Assembly: GCA_031119475.1 (NCBI GenBank)
Contig: JAVHXV010000001.1
Span: forward strand, 1,011,440 to 1,070,928
DNA: 59,489 nt
Direction: 5' to 3'
Source of the DNA: Pedobacter sp.
GTDB taxonomy: Bacteria; Bacteroidota; Bacteroidia; Sphingobacteriales; Sphingobacteriaceae
In this document: in pieces, positions 17,562 to 26,696 of the stretch
Position numbering within the stretch: the stretch's first letter is position 1
Layout: every line of letters starts with the position of its first letter
Program-made: the position numbers and the translations under genes
Notes under the pieces: generated by a model
Databases searched by the model: none
What the model saw: only the letters and a program-made list of their open reading frames with translations
Told to the model about the DNA's origin: nothing

Positions 17562-19078
17562 TTGATTTTTTGCCTGGCTGCCAATTGCGCCAAATAAAGC
17601 GACTGTGGTACAGCATCTTGATTATGTGCAAACCATTCACCGTCTGGACGGTTTTTGAACCTGCCAGTGGCTTTTTCTCCTTTTGTACCGATGCTGTAGT
17701 TTTTTCCAGATGTCCACGGACTTTGCACGGCGATCTTGCTACCGGTGCAATTCCATAAAACCTGTGTTACACCTGCCCAACCATGTCCGGTACCATAATT
17801 TCCACGGTCTTCGACGTCGATGAGTCCATCAGATCTGATGTTATCATACAATGTACCTGTAGCCCAGCGGTGGTGCGGGCCAATGTCGCTCTTAGACTTT
17901 ACAGCAGTGCCCTGGCAGAAAACATTTGGTCCACAAACAAAGGCCCCGGTAGCATAATCGTGCCTTGCTTGCCGCGATTGGCAGTTCATGATCAGGTTTT
18001 GTTGCCCATCGATGTTGAACGAATACCTACGGCTGCCCGTGATGATAGATTTGGCATCAAAACATTTGGCATTGTTTACGGTAATGCATTTGGCAGTCGA
18101 TGCAATGTTTACACAACCGAAACCAAAATAGCGCGAGGTTACTTGGTCTACCCAACAATTTTCTGCTTTGGCAAAGTCAATGGCGATCCATCCATGCTGT
18201 TCATCGGTTTCACTTTCAAAACTTGATTCGAGCAGGAGTTGCTCAATTCCTACCTCGGAAATTCGACTTGCAAAGGTGTATTTCATTACTTTACCCCCAC
18301 CAAATTGCTTCTCCATTTGCATAACGATCGGATTGTCGATAAAAATTTCGTTGCCTTTTATTTTTGTGATCTTACGTTCATATCGAAGGTTGTAGGACTC
18401 GGGCTTCCATTGCAATGTACCTTCACGGGCATCGATCTGGTCCATTTTTATGGCCGAAATCCATTCGGCCGTTGCCGGACGGTAAACCAAGATCTGGTCG
18501 CCAACCTTGAACCGCTCTGCGTGGGTGATGTGGAATGAAAACGCGCCAACCGGCACAAAATCATCGACAATGTTTTCTGGTGACGATGCGGTTTTCAAAG
18601 CCCCTGTTCCAGAAACCTCGATCAGGTTACGCTGCACCTTGCCAGTGGCCACAATTTTTGTCCCCTCCGCGTTATCGCCTGTGCCACGGAGCACAATCCC
18701 GCCTGCATTGATTTTTATGACTCCATTGACAAGAAAAGTACCTTTTTCTAATAAAATCGTACCTCTATAGCCATTATGATCAGGCTTTAACTGTCCAACT
18801 TGGTCTATGGCCGACTGGATCAGGCCTCCACTATCACCTGCAGGTGCAGGTTTTATCCTTTTCACAATGGATATATGGGGAAATTTCTGATCGCCCTGAT
18901 GGTAGCCTACCCTGCTAAAGTCGGGGATGGTATTTCCCTTTTCATCGGGAATATAGGTAATCGAGCCATCCGGATTGATCTTTAGGAAAGGATTATCCCC
19001 GTCAAGGTCGAAGGCGAACAAGGCCAGTGACAGCGCAAGAAAAAAAACGGAAACTATTTTCGCTCTGATCGGACCCAT
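17558..19078 (-). CDS. Exported right-handed beta-helix protein, pectate-lyase-like
   Basis: 506 residues with an N-terminal signal segment (hydrophobic core about 8-24). Residues about 75-160 resemble the start of pectate-lyase superfamily helices (QSAIDQV, then RGTILLEKGTFLVNGVIKI and GIVLRGTGDN). Parallel beta-helix coils follow, with Asn/Cys ladders (KCITVNNAKCFD, NLIMNCQSRQARHDYATGA) and a conserved GPHHRWATGTLYDN stretch that could form a catalytic or metal site. It is a probable lyase or epimerase on uronate-containing glycan. It begins two bases after the oxidoreductase stop and overlaps the next gene. Confidence 0.72.
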   Translation of the reverse strand: MGPIRAKIVSVFFLALSLALFAFDLDGDNPFLKINPDGSITYIPDEKGNTIPDFSRVGYHQGDQKFPHISIVKRIKPAPAGDSGGLIQSAIDQVGQLKPDHNGYRGTILLEKGTFLVNGVIKINAGGIVLRGTGDNAEGTKIVATGKVQRNLIEVSGTGALKTASSPENIVDDFVPVGAFSFHITHAERFKVGDQILVYRPATAEWISAIKMDQIDAREGTLQWKPESYNLRYERKITKIKGNEIFIDNPIVMQMEKQFGGGKVMKYTFASRISEVGIEQLLLESSFESETDEQHGWIAIDFAKAENCWVDQVTSRYFGFGCVNIASTAKCITVNNAKCFDAKSIITGSRRYSFNIDGQQNLIMNCQSRQARHDYATGAFVCGPNVFCQGTAVKSKSDIGPHHRWATGTLYDNIRSDGLIDVEDRGNYGTGHGWAGVTQVLWNCTGSKIAVQSPWTSGKNYSIGTKGEKATGRFKNRPDGEWFAHNQDAVPQSLYLAQLAARQKIK

Positions 19079-19080
19079 GG

Positions 19081-20280
19081 CTAGCTAGAATATTCTGGTT
19101 TCCACAGCTGAAATTTTTCGGTATCTGCTGCCTTGTTGCCCAAGTGTATGGCAATAGAGGTATCTCTGCCTGTTTCCACGTTTGAAAGCGGTTTTCGCTT
19201 GTCGCGGATACAGGATGCAAAATCACGTAGGGCGCTAATGGTCGGTTCAATCGATTTTTGGCCAGGTTTTTCAAACACGATTTCTGTGCCCTTCCCTTGT
19301 GTAGTTACCGCTTTGGTCGCTCCGGTTACCCCATCAACTGTTCCTTTGGCATTATTGATGGTTTCTGGATAGATAAAAGCCTTGTTCCTCAAGATTTCAA
19401 CCGTTGCCTTATCGCCCAAAATGCGAATGGAATATCCATTGTATGCATTTGACAACACGGAGGTAAAACTTGCTTTTATTCCATTTGGATATTGATAAAT
19501 GGTGCGGATATTATCGTAGGTATCTCTCCCATCCTTCCAATAATCGATGCTGCCCATGCCAGTCACTTTTAAGGGATGCGAATCGAGCAACATATTAACG
19601 GCATCTATTTCGTGTGCGCAGAGCTCTGAAAGCGGGCCGCCACAATACTCCCGGTACATCCGCCAATTGACCAGCCGTTCCTGAGCAGGATTTCTGACGG
19701 GAAAACGCCAATTCGAATTTCTGTTGTACTGGCATTCGAAATGTGAAATCTTACCAAGCCAATTTTCTTTCATAATTTCCTTTACGAGATGGTAAAGGTC
19801 ATAATATCGATACTGAAAACCCACCTGGAGCACAAGATCCGAGTGTTTCATGCGCTTAACAAGATCAAGCGATTGCTCAATGCTATAGGTCATGGTTTTC
19901 TCGGTATACACATGTTTACCTGCAGAAAGTGCGGCAATAGTCATCGGGTAATGCAGATAAAGTGGCGTGGCAACGATTACTGCATCTACATTTTTATCTT
20001 CCAGCAGCTTGTTGTAATCGGAATAGGATTTTGCGTTTTTATCGGCATAGCTCATTCCTTTTGCCAGATTTTCTGGGATAAGGTCACAGCAGGCCACCAA
20101 TTTGAGCTGTGGGATATCTTTGATGAGCGAGGCCAGTCCAGCTCCCCTGGCACCTGTACCGATCAATCCAACCTGTATCGTATCATTCGGAGATAAGGCA
20201 CCAAGTACGGGTGTTCCAAATAGTGCCAACCCCGACAGGGTAAGGGCACCGCTGGTAACGAATTTTCTTCTATCTATCAT
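19081..20280 (-). CDS. Gfo/Idh/MocA oxidoreductase with twin-arginine-like leader
   Basis: 399 residues. The leader DRRKFVTSGALTLSGLALF resembles a Tat signal. Rossmann fingerprint GLIGTGARGAG follows at about 38-48, then the substrate-domain motif with the usual Lys (HVYTEKTM) and the later PLSELCAHEIDAVNML helix carrying the conserved His. Family members oxidise or reduce sugars with bound NAD(P). It is the first gene of the minus-strand unit 20280-12631 and has a LacI operator about 55 bases upstream of its start. Confidence 0.9.
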   Translation of the reverse strand: MIDRRKFVTSGALTLSGLALFGTPVLGALSPNDTIQVGLIGTGARGAGLASLIKDIPQLKLVACCDLIPENLAKGMSYADKNAKSYSDYNKLLEDKNVDAVIVATPLYLHYPMTIAALSAGKHVYTEKTMTYSIEQSLDLVKRMKHSDLVLQVGFQYRYYDLYHLVKEIMKENWLGKISHFECQYNRNSNWRFPVRNPAQERLVNWRMYREYCGGPLSELCAHEIDAVNMLLDSHPLKVTGMGSIDYWKDGRDTYDNIRTIYQYPNGIKASFTSVLSNAYNGYSIRILGDKATVEILRNKAFIYPETINNAKGTVDGVTGATKAVTTQGKGTEIVFEKPGQKSIEPTISALRDFASCIRDKRKPLSNVETGRDTSIAIHLGNKAADTEKFQLWKPEYSS

Positions 20281-20335
20281 TGACTTATCATTTATAAGTT
20301 GAAGGTTCGACGTCTATTAAAGCAATTATTATATT

Positions 20336-20353
20336 TTCGTGTACGTACCCGAA
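20336..20353 (-). promoter_or_regulatory. LacI-type operator, copy 1
   Basis: The 18-bp palindrome TTCGTGTACGTACCCGAA has one mismatched pair and a central CG, as expected for LacI-family operators. It lies 56-73 bases upstream of the oxidoreductase start at 20280 and directly downstream of the LacI-type regulator gene. Confidence 0.75.
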
Positions 20354-20388
20354 TTTACTGTTTCTTTTTGGATAAGGAAATATTTTTA

Positions 20389-21462
20389 TCAATTGTGATA
20401 AAAAAGATAGTTTTCCCTAGAAATGATGTCTATTGGCATAAAGTTAACCTGTTGAGAACTTTGTCCGTGCACCATTTTATTGTATAATGCCATTATTCCC
20501 TTATAACCTTGCTCCTGTGGTTTTTGACAGATCAGGAAATCAATTACATCATTTTTGAGGTACTCAATATTTTGGGGCAGAAAATCAAAGCCAATGAGCA
20601 AGATTTCGGTCTTATTGTGCTGTTCGATATATCGCGCTACAGAAGATACCCTGGAATTGGAAACGAAAATGGCCGAAATATCTTGATGTTGGGCAAAAAT
20701 CTGATCCATTTCACGCTCTACAGAAGCATAATCTGTTTGGCGTACATCAATCTTGATGATTTCGTTTTTACGGTTATGGTCTTCGAAATAGCTTTTAAAG
20801 CCCTTTTCTTTTTGCAGGAGGTGGTGACGCTGATTGATTTCCTTGGAGATATTGACCAGCAAGATCTTATTTTTTGCCTGATTGGGCACCAGATACCTGA
20901 GCAGGTGTGCCCCCATGTAGCCACTCTGATAGAGGTCTGGGCCAAAGTAGCATAAACTTTGCTGATCTGGCAGGTCAGAATTGATAAAAACATACGGAAT
21001 ATTCAACCTTTTACAATCATTGGTAAAGGCAATCGACTCTTCGGTGAACATGGGCGCCATCAAGATGCCATCTACATGATCATGCAGGAGCTGTTCTGTC
21101 TTGGCCACAAAAGAACTGGTGTCGTTCTGATCAAAAAAATATTTGTCGATCTGGATACCATATCTCTTGATCTCCTCTTCAGCCTTGAGGATACCCGTAA
21201 GTGGCGCCTCCCAAAATGCGGTTTCATTAGAGGCCTCTGGGATCAATACCGCAAATTTTAATATCTTTTTTGAAGCTAAGGTCCGTGCCAGGATATTCGG
21301 CTGGTAATCGAGTTCTGCGATAATAGAAAGTATCTTGTTCTTTGTTTTGATAGATACGCCCTGCCGATTGTGCAATACCCGATCTACCGTTGCAATAGAA
21401 ACCTCTGCCCTACGGGCAATTTCTTTTACCCCAGTTAATTCCTTTTCCTCAGTTATTTTCAT
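20389..21462 (-). CDS. LacI family transcriptional regulator
   Basis: 357 residues. An N-terminal LacI helix-turn-helix and hinge (about 10-65: VKEIARRAEVSIATVDRVL, then LDYQPNILARTL) is followed by a periplasmic-binding-protein-like sensor domain (about 70-350) related to substrate-binding proteins. It should bind a sugar effector and control the palindromes found at 20336-20353, 39994-40007, 40150-40163, 43817-43836 and 46323-46336. Upstream, TAGTTTTG on the minus strand (21580-21573) matches a -7 element. No copy of the operator lies at its own promoter. Confidence 0.92.
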   Translation of the reverse strand: MKITEEKELTGVKEIARRAEVSIATVDRVLHNRQGVSIKTKNKILSIIAELDYQPNILARTLASKKILKFAVLIPEASNETAFWEAPLTGILKAEEEIKRYGIQIDKYFFDQNDTSSFVAKTEQLLHDHVDGILMAPMFTEESIAFTNDCKRLNIPYVFINSDLPDQQSLCYFGPDLYQSGYMGAHLLRYLVPNQAKNKILLVNISKEINQRHHLLQKEKGFKSYFEDHNRKNEIIKIDVRQTDYASVEREMDQIFAQHQDISAIFVSNSRVSSVARYIEQHNKTEILLIGFDFLPQNIEYLKNDVIDFLICQKPQEQGYKGIMALYNKMVHGQSSQQVNFMPIDIISRENYLFYHN

Positions 21463-21669
21463 GTATACTCATTTTTTATCGTCGTTGGGCCTGCTCTGGG
21501 GATAGTTATTGGCTTAGACAGTTAACATATAACTATTGGCAGTGACCTGTTTTTTTATCCATCAATAGTACACAAAACTAATAGATTTTAGAAAAATATT
21601 GTTGTTCGTTGAAGTCTAAGAGTCCAGCAGACCAAGAGTCAAATTTTCTTTAAAGAGAACTTTTGATTG

Positions 21670-21760
21670 TTAGTCATTGGTCACTAGTCACTAGTCACTA
21701 GTCATTAGTCATTAGTCACAAGCCATTAATCTTTAGTCTTTCATCTTTGCTCTTTCATCC
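21670..21760. repeat. GTCACTA and TCTTTNN heptamer arrays
   Basis: About eight units of GTCATTA/GTCACTA (21670-21725) run into TCTTTNN heptamers (21728-21760), ending just before the GH20 stop codon. Within the 302-base gap 21463-21764 the rest holds only the presumed regulator promoter. Confidence 0.85.
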
Positions 21761-21764
21761 CTCC

Positions 21765-23318
21765 TCACCTGCTTCCAGCCAACCGGTCATACAACAGCTT
21801 CATTTTAATGATGCGGAGTTCGTTATCTTCGTTGAGTTCGCGCTCATAAAATTCGTTTTTGTTCAGCTTGGTGTATCTTTTGTTCACTTTGGCGGTTTCA
21901 TTGATCAATGTCTTTAGGCGCGGCAACATCGCCAGCTTCTGTTCAGCGGTAAACCTGGGCTGGTTAACTTCATTTTCGATTTGCTGATAACGCAAATACT
22001 GTAGCCTGGTATCGGCCATTATGCGATAATGCTCAAATTCCTTTTGGTTCCGTACAGGTTTCATGGCTGCAAAGGTGGTCGACACCCAAGCTGCACTATC
22101 TACCAATTGCCCGATGCTCATTTTGGTTTCCCTCACCTTGCCATTGCTCACCTGATAGGGGATGGCCTTCAGTACAGGCCAGAGTTGCTGTGCCTCATCG
22201 GGCTGCAATCCATACCGATCAGCTGCATATTGCCGAACAAATTCTTGGATCTGCAGCGGTTGGGATGTATTTATGCTCTGTAAAAATGCATCCAACAGGA
22301 TGTTGAAACCACTTAATGGATAAACCCTGCGCAAAGCATATAATTCTACCAGATCACTCCCACTCTCATACAGATACGAATAAATTCCAGAGGTCGACCA
22401 TGAAGTCATGACCACTCCGGTATAGCCCAATTGTCTCGCCTGCGGAATAAAATCACGCACGTTATTGAAATGTTTTTCCCATGTAGTGAGGTTATAGTTA
22501 TCGGGACTGCTGCGCAAAGACGGCGCGCCCCAAATTTCGAAGCCGCTCTTCATCAGCTGGGCATGGTCGCCAAAACGGTCTAGGCTCCAACCATAGTTCC
22601 AATCTACAAAAATGGTCTGTTTGGGCAAGTATTTAAGCGATTCGGGATGTTTAAGTGCGATATCTGCCCACAATACTGGTATTTTACCCATTTTAATGAC
22701 AATATCGCACATCATCGCTACGTAATCGCCATATAGCTTCCCGATACCTTCTTTCTCAATTTTGGCTTTGCTCTGTGGTCCCTTGCCCAGCAATCTCGTT
22801 TCATCACAACCGATATGAAAGTACTTGGATGGATGTAAGCTGGCTACTTCCTGAAAAAGATCTGTAAACAAGGCACGTGTTCCATTGATCTCCAAGGGAT
22901 TGACCTGCGAAAAATCTTTGGAATCTTCCCTCAGTTTGGCATAACGTTCATTTCTAAGGATATATTCGACGTGGCCAAAGCATTGCTGAAGGGGGATCAC
23001 ATCCAGCTTGATGCTGCTACAATAGCTGATAAAATCTTTTAGCTCTTCTTTGGTATAGGCGTAGCGATTGGAAATCAATGGGTGCTTTTCGAATGGAAAT
23101 GTGGCTTCATATTCCATAATAAGCGTATTGATTCCAGATTTGCTCAATTTTAGGGCAAAGGCCTTCAGGGCCGAAGGTTTCATGACCTGGATCCTGAGAT
23201 CGAGGTGAAATCCTTTTACGGCAAAATCTTTCGTTTGAGCAACCGCATTTAACTGAAACATTACGGTTAGTAGCACAACGAACAGTAATTTAAAAGAAGG
23301 TATATTTTTTTTCATCAT
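21765..23318 (-). CDS. Glycoside hydrolase family 20 beta-N-acetylhexosaminidase-like
   Basis: 517 residues with a Sec leader (hydrophobic to about residue 27, AVAQ). A TIM-barrel GH20 domain carries the H-x-G-x-D-E motif at His168-Glu173 (HIGCDE), where Asp positions the acetamido group and Glu is the acid. Aromatic pocket residues follow (WADIALK, VDWNYGWSL, MTSWSTSG). It lacks the usual N-terminal GH20b domain and resembles short GH20 members. It probably releases terminal GlcNAc or GalNAc. It overlaps nagB by four bases, completing a GlcNAc route with NagA and NagB. Confidence 0.88.
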   Translation of the reverse strand: MMKKNIPSFKLLFVVLLTVMFQLNAVAQTKDFAVKGFHLDLRIQVMKPSALKAFALKLSKSGINTLIMEYEATFPFEKHPLISNRYAYTKEELKDFISYCSSIKLDVIPLQQCFGHVEYILRNERYAKLREDSKDFSQVNPLEINGTRALFTDLFQEVASLHPSKYFHIGCDETRLLGKGPQSKAKIEKEGIGKLYGDYVAMMCDIVIKMGKIPVLWADIALKHPESLKYLPKQTIFVDWNYGWSLDRFGDHAQLMKSGFEIWGAPSLRSSPDNYNLTTWEKHFNNVRDFIPQARQLGYTGVVMTSWSTSGIYSYLYESGSDLVELYALRRVYPLSGFNILLDAFLQSINTSQPLQIQEFVRQYAADRYGLQPDEAQQLWPVLKAIPYQVSNGKVRETKMSIGQLVDSAAWVSTTFAAMKPVRNQKEFEHYRIMADTRLQYLRYQQIENEVNQPRFTAEQKLAMLPRLKTLINETAKVNKRYTKLNKNEFYERELNEDNELRIIKMKLLYDRLAGSR

Positions 23319-24079
23319 GATAAAATAAAGGAGGCACTGTCTTTGTCTATGTACAATTCTGCATGGGCATGCTGGCGCAATATGGTAGATGGAATTTTTG
23401 CTGAAATGGGTTCATTCAGCGTATGATATACTGCTTTTGCCTTCTTTGGTCCAGGAACAACACAGTAAGCAAATTTTGCTTTCATCAGGGCAGGCACGGT
23501 TAAGGTCAAGGCATGGGTGGGCACTTCGTCGATTTCTGAAAAGCAGCCATCATTTACCTGTTGTGCCCGGCATTCTTCATCAAGATCAACGACTTTGACC
23601 AAGGCTGGATCGTTAAAATCTGCCACATGGGGATCGTTAAAGGCAATGTGTGCATTCTCACCGATGCCCATGCAGACCACATCTGTTGGATAATTTTCAA
23701 GCAAAGCAGTATAACGGGTACATTCCTGCTGCAGATCTTCTGCATTTCCATCTAAAAAATTGACCTGTTTGAAGTTGGCCCGATCAAAAATGGCGTTTCG
23801 CAAGAAATTCCCAAAACCCTGTGGTGCCGCGGCATCAAGTCCCACATATTCGTCCATGTGAAAGGCATTGATCCTGTCCCATGCTAGCGGATATTGAAGT
23901 AAGGCCGATAAAAACTCTTGTTGGGAAGGTGCAGCAGCAAATATGATGTTCACCTCATCCTGTTGTTGCAGCAGCTCATTGATCTTAGTGCTGGCCGCAG
24001 CTGCAGCCATTTCACCCATTTCTTTTCTGGTTTGGTAAATTTGGATGGTCAATTGGTCTTGTTGGAATGATTTCAGCAT
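23315..24079 (-). CDS. nagB: Glucosamine-6-phosphate deaminase (NagB-like)
   Basis: 254 residues from the ATG at 24079. Further upstream the open frame only translates an intergenic repeat, so longer starts are rejected. Signature FHMDEYVG with the catalytic Asp76 is present. The second motif reads GIGENAHIAFNDP: the His144 is kept, but the Asp usually two residues before it (D141 in the E. coli enzyme) is Asn142. It should convert GlcN-6-P to Fru-6-P and ammonia, but the substitution places it in a divergent subfamily. It lies between nagA and GH20. Confidence 0.82.
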   Translation of the reverse strand: MLKSFQQDQLTIQIYQTRKEMGEMAAAAASTKINELLQQQDEVNIIFAAAPSQQEFLSALLQYPLAWDRINAFHMDEYVGLDAAAPQGFGNFLRNAIFDRANFKQVNFLDGNAEDLQQECTRYTALLENYPTDVVCMGIGENAHIAFNDPHVADFNDPALVKVVDLDEECRAQQVNDGCFSEIDEVPTHALTLTVPALMKAKFAYCVVPGPKKAKAVYHTLNEPISAKIPSTILRQHAHAELYIDKDSASFILS

Positions 24080-24119
24080 GTTGGTTGGTGGGGTGTTAGT
24101 TGTTTGGTTGGTTTGTTGG
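24080..24119. repeat. GTTTGGTTG-type array between nagA and nagB
   Basis: Degenerate units rich in TTGGTTGG/TTGTTTGG fill the whole 40-base gap between the NagA stop and the NagB start, inside an operon. If transcribed on the minus strand the RNA would be almost free of G. Confidence 0.8.
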
Positions 24120-25304
24120 TTAGGGGTTTTGATAGACGATCCGGCCGCCAACAATGGTGAGCTTGATCTGGATGTCTTCATCAAATACAACGATATCTGC
24201 GTCCTTTCCCAAGGCGATTGTTCCCTTTTGATGATCGATACCCAAAATTCTGGCAGGTGTACTGCTGATCATTTTGATCGTATCCATCAAAGGAACACCA
24301 CCCTCATTGATCATGGTGCGCACCAGGTGATCGGCCGTTGCTACACTTCCAGCAAATGAACTTCGGTCTAAAAGCTTGGCCACGCCGTCTTCCACAATAA
24401 CTTTCATGCCCGTATTCAGGTTGCCCAATACACTTTCTCCAGGGGGCATCCCCGCAGCGCGCATGGCATCGGTAATGAGCGCGGTCCGGTCAGTCCCTTT
24501 GAATTTATAGACCAATTTTAGCAGCGGTGCCGGAAGGTGGATACCATCGGCAATGATTTCTACATCCATGTCATCGATCAGGTAACAGCTTTCAATTACT
24601 CCCGCATAGCGGAAAGCATGCTTTCTGGTTACACCAGACATCGCTGAGTAAAAATGGGTAGCCAGGTTATATCCTACTTCATGGCCTTTTACAACCTCGT
24701 CATATACCGCATCGGTATGCGCAAGGGCGAGCAGGATGCCTTTTTCTTTGATCCTTTTTCCAAATTCCAATGCTCCGGGCAATTCTGGTGCGGCACTCCA
24801 ACGGACAATCTGGTCTGAATGGTCCAGGATTTTTTCATATTCCTCAGGATCCGGATTTCGGATATAGCGCTCATCCTGTGCACCACGTTGGTTGACATTA
24901 AAATAGGGGCCTTCGAGGTGCATTCCGATAAATTGGGCACCTTTGTCATTTTTTTGATCGGCAATTTTATAGAGGTCCAACGTATCGAGCAGGTCTTCGA
25001 TTTCGCTGGTCAATGTTGTCGGGCACATTGCGGTTGTTCCGTACTTGGCATGCGTTTCGGCTACGGTTAGGAAAGCCGCTACGGTGCCATCCATGAAATC
25101 TGCCCCTCCTCCACCATGAACATGCAAGTCTATAAACCCTGGAGAAATATAATTTCCAGCTGCATCGATTTTTAAGGCGTCAACATCTTGGAGGATTCCG
25201 GATCCAATGGCTGTAATGGCCCCATCTGATATCAGCACATATCCATGATCGATGATGCCATCGGCCGTAATTACCTTACCGTTAGTTATTAATATTTTCT
25301 CCAT
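24120..25304 (-). CDS. nagA: N-acetylglucosamine-6-phosphate deacetylase
   Basis: 394 residues from the ATG at 25304 (an in-frame ATG at 25337 would overlap the transporter gene by 22 bases). Amidohydrolase fold with metal motif DLHVHGGGGADFMDG, HLEGPYF, LAHTDAVYD, the ATHFYSAMSG loop and the catalytic Asp in ALITDAMRAAGMPPG. It deacetylates GlcNAc-6-P in the cytoplasm and feeds NagB. It sits between a NagP-type permease and nagB. No GlcNAc kinase is visible in the window, so phosphorylation must rely on a gene elsewhere. Confidence 0.93.
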   Translation of the reverse strand: MEKILITNGKVITADGIIDHGYVLISDGAITAIGSGILQDVDALKIDAAGNYISPGFIDLHVHGGGGADFMDGTVAAFLTVAETHAKYGTTAMCPTTLTSEIEDLLDTLDLYKIADQKNDKGAQFIGMHLEGPYFNVNQRGAQDERYIRNPDPEEYEKILDHSDQIVRWSAAPELPGALEFGKRIKEKGILLALAHTDAVYDEVVKGHEVGYNLATHFYSAMSGVTRKHAFRYAGVIESCYLIDDMDVEIIADGIHLPAPLLKLVYKFKGTDRTALITDAMRAAGMPPGESVLGNLNTGMKVIVEDGVAKLLDRSSFAGSVATADHLVRTMINEGGVPLMDTIKMISSTPARILGIDHQKGTIALGKDADIVVFDEDIQIKLTIVGGRIVYQNP

Positions 25305-25315
25305 TTTCTTTGTAA

Positions 25316-26632
25316 TCAGCGGCGAGCCATGATCCATCTTCTTAATTTATGGCCATATATAGCATAAAAGATGAGGTAGGCATAACAAGGCAAAAGCACC
25401 CAATAAGCTAATCTTACACCCAGTTGATCGGCGAAGTAACCATAGCATAAAGGCAAGATTGCATTTCCACACAATCCCATGATCATGATGGATGCGCCCA
25501 ATTTGGTAAATCTGCCTAAACCATCAAGTGCCAAAGGCCAGATCCCGGCCCAGATCAATGAGTTGGCAAAGCCCAGCAATACGACGAACCAGATGGAGAT
25601 GTCGGTATGGTGGCCCAAAAAAGTGATGTCTCCATGAACAAAAATGATGCAGAAGGTAAATATGGCTCCCAAAATGGTACAGATCCGCAATGCATTGACC
25701 TGACTAATAAATTTGGGCACGGTAATGATTCCCAACAGATAGCCGCAGATGGTAAGAAACAGGGTGTAGGAAGGAAAGACTTTCGCCTCCAAAAGGGTTA
25801 CGTTCATGGAGCCCGCATAGCCGATAATGGTATCTATGGCGATTACCTGTGTGCCGACGTGGAGGAAAATGGCAAATGCGCCCAGAATAAGATGTGGAAA
25901 CTGGAATATGCTCGTTTTGCCAGAATTTGCAAGGGCAATTTCATCGCTTTCGTGTTCTGTATCTATTTCGGGCAGTGGGGAGTAGCGGATAAACAATCCG
26001 ATGCCCAATAAGGCCACACCAACTACGCTGTAGGGAACAATTACACGACGAATCAATTCATCTAACACGACATTCTTTTCTGCCTCTGCCATGAGCGGGA
26101 TCTGTTTGAACAACTCTCCATCAGTAACGCGCAGCACGACGGCACCAAACAAAATCGGCGCCAAAATACCTGCGGCCTTGTTACAGATACCCATCATGCT
26201 GATCCGCTGCGCGGCACGCTCTTTGGGCCCAAGTACAGTAATGTAAGGGTTTACCGCTGTCTGTAAAATGGCCAGTCCCGAGCCCAAGGAGAAAAGCCCC
26301 AAAAGAAAAAGTGCGTAGGTTCTTGACAGGGCAGCCGGAATGAACAGAAGTGCACCAGTGGCCATGATCCAAAATCCGACCATCATCCCTTTTTTGAAGC
26401 CGACTTTTTTCAGCAGGAAAGAAGCAGGAACAGAAATCAAAAAATAAGAGATGTAAAATGCAAAGGCAACGAAATAGGACTGTAAATTAGTCAGTTCGCA
26501 CGCAATCTTAAAATAAGGGATCAAAATGGCGTTTACCCAGCTTACGAAGCCGAATATAAAAAACATCATGCCGATAATGAGGATCGAAATCAGGGTATCC
26601 CGTTTACTGAGACTGGCACTTGGATAGGTCAT
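25316..26632 (-). CDS. MFS sugar transporter, FucP/NagP type
   Basis: 438 residues with twelve predicted membrane helices. The family motif QTAVNPYITVLGPKERAAQR after helix 4 and the GFVSWVNAILIPYFK first loop are typical of FucP/GluP/NagP proton symporters. Followed directly by nagA and nagB, it is likely to import N-acetylglucosamine or a related monosaccharide through the inner membrane. NagA starts 11 bases downstream. Confidence 0.88.
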   Translation of the reverse strand: MTYPSASLSKRDTLISILIIGMMFFIFGFVSWVNAILIPYFKIACELTNLQSYFVAFAFYISYFLISVPASFLLKKVGFKKGMMVGFWIMATGALLFIPAALSRTYALFLLGLFSLGSGLAILQTAVNPYITVLGPKERAAQRISMMGICNKAAGILAPILFGAVVLRVTDGELFKQIPLMAEAEKNVVLDELIRRVIVPYSVVGVALLGIGLFIRYSPLPEIDTEHESDEIALANSGKTSIFQFPHLILGAFAIFLHVGTQVIAIDTIIGYAGSMNVTLLEAKVFPSYTLFLTICGYLLGIITVPKFISQVNALRICTILGAIFTFCIIFVHGDITFLGHHTDISIWFVVLLGFANSLIWAGIWPLALDGLGRFTKLGASIMIMGLCGNAILPLCYGYFADQLGVRLAYWVLLPCYAYLIFYAIYGHKLRRWIMARR

Positions 26633-26646
26633 GGTGTTGTTTGAAT

Positions 26647-26693
26647 GGCGGTTAGCGTGTGGCGTTGAGGCGAATAGCGTTTGGCGAATAGCT
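26647..26693. repeat. GGTTAGCG/GGCGAATAGCG-type array
   Basis: Degenerate words GGTTAGCG, TGGCGTT, GGCGAATAGCG and TGGCGAATAGC fill the gap between two operon genes. The same word family recurs at 53221-53275. Confidence 0.75.
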
Positions 26694-26696
26694 TCA

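Noticed and set aside
17558..19078. Assignment to a named pectate lyase family
   Set aside because: The beta-helix pattern is clear but the usual pectate lyase calcium and Arg motifs could not be located with confidence.
24080..24190. 37-residue N-terminal extension of the NagB-like protein
   Set aside because: It translates the intergenic word array and the end of nagA on the same strand. The family N-terminus begins at the ATG at 24079.
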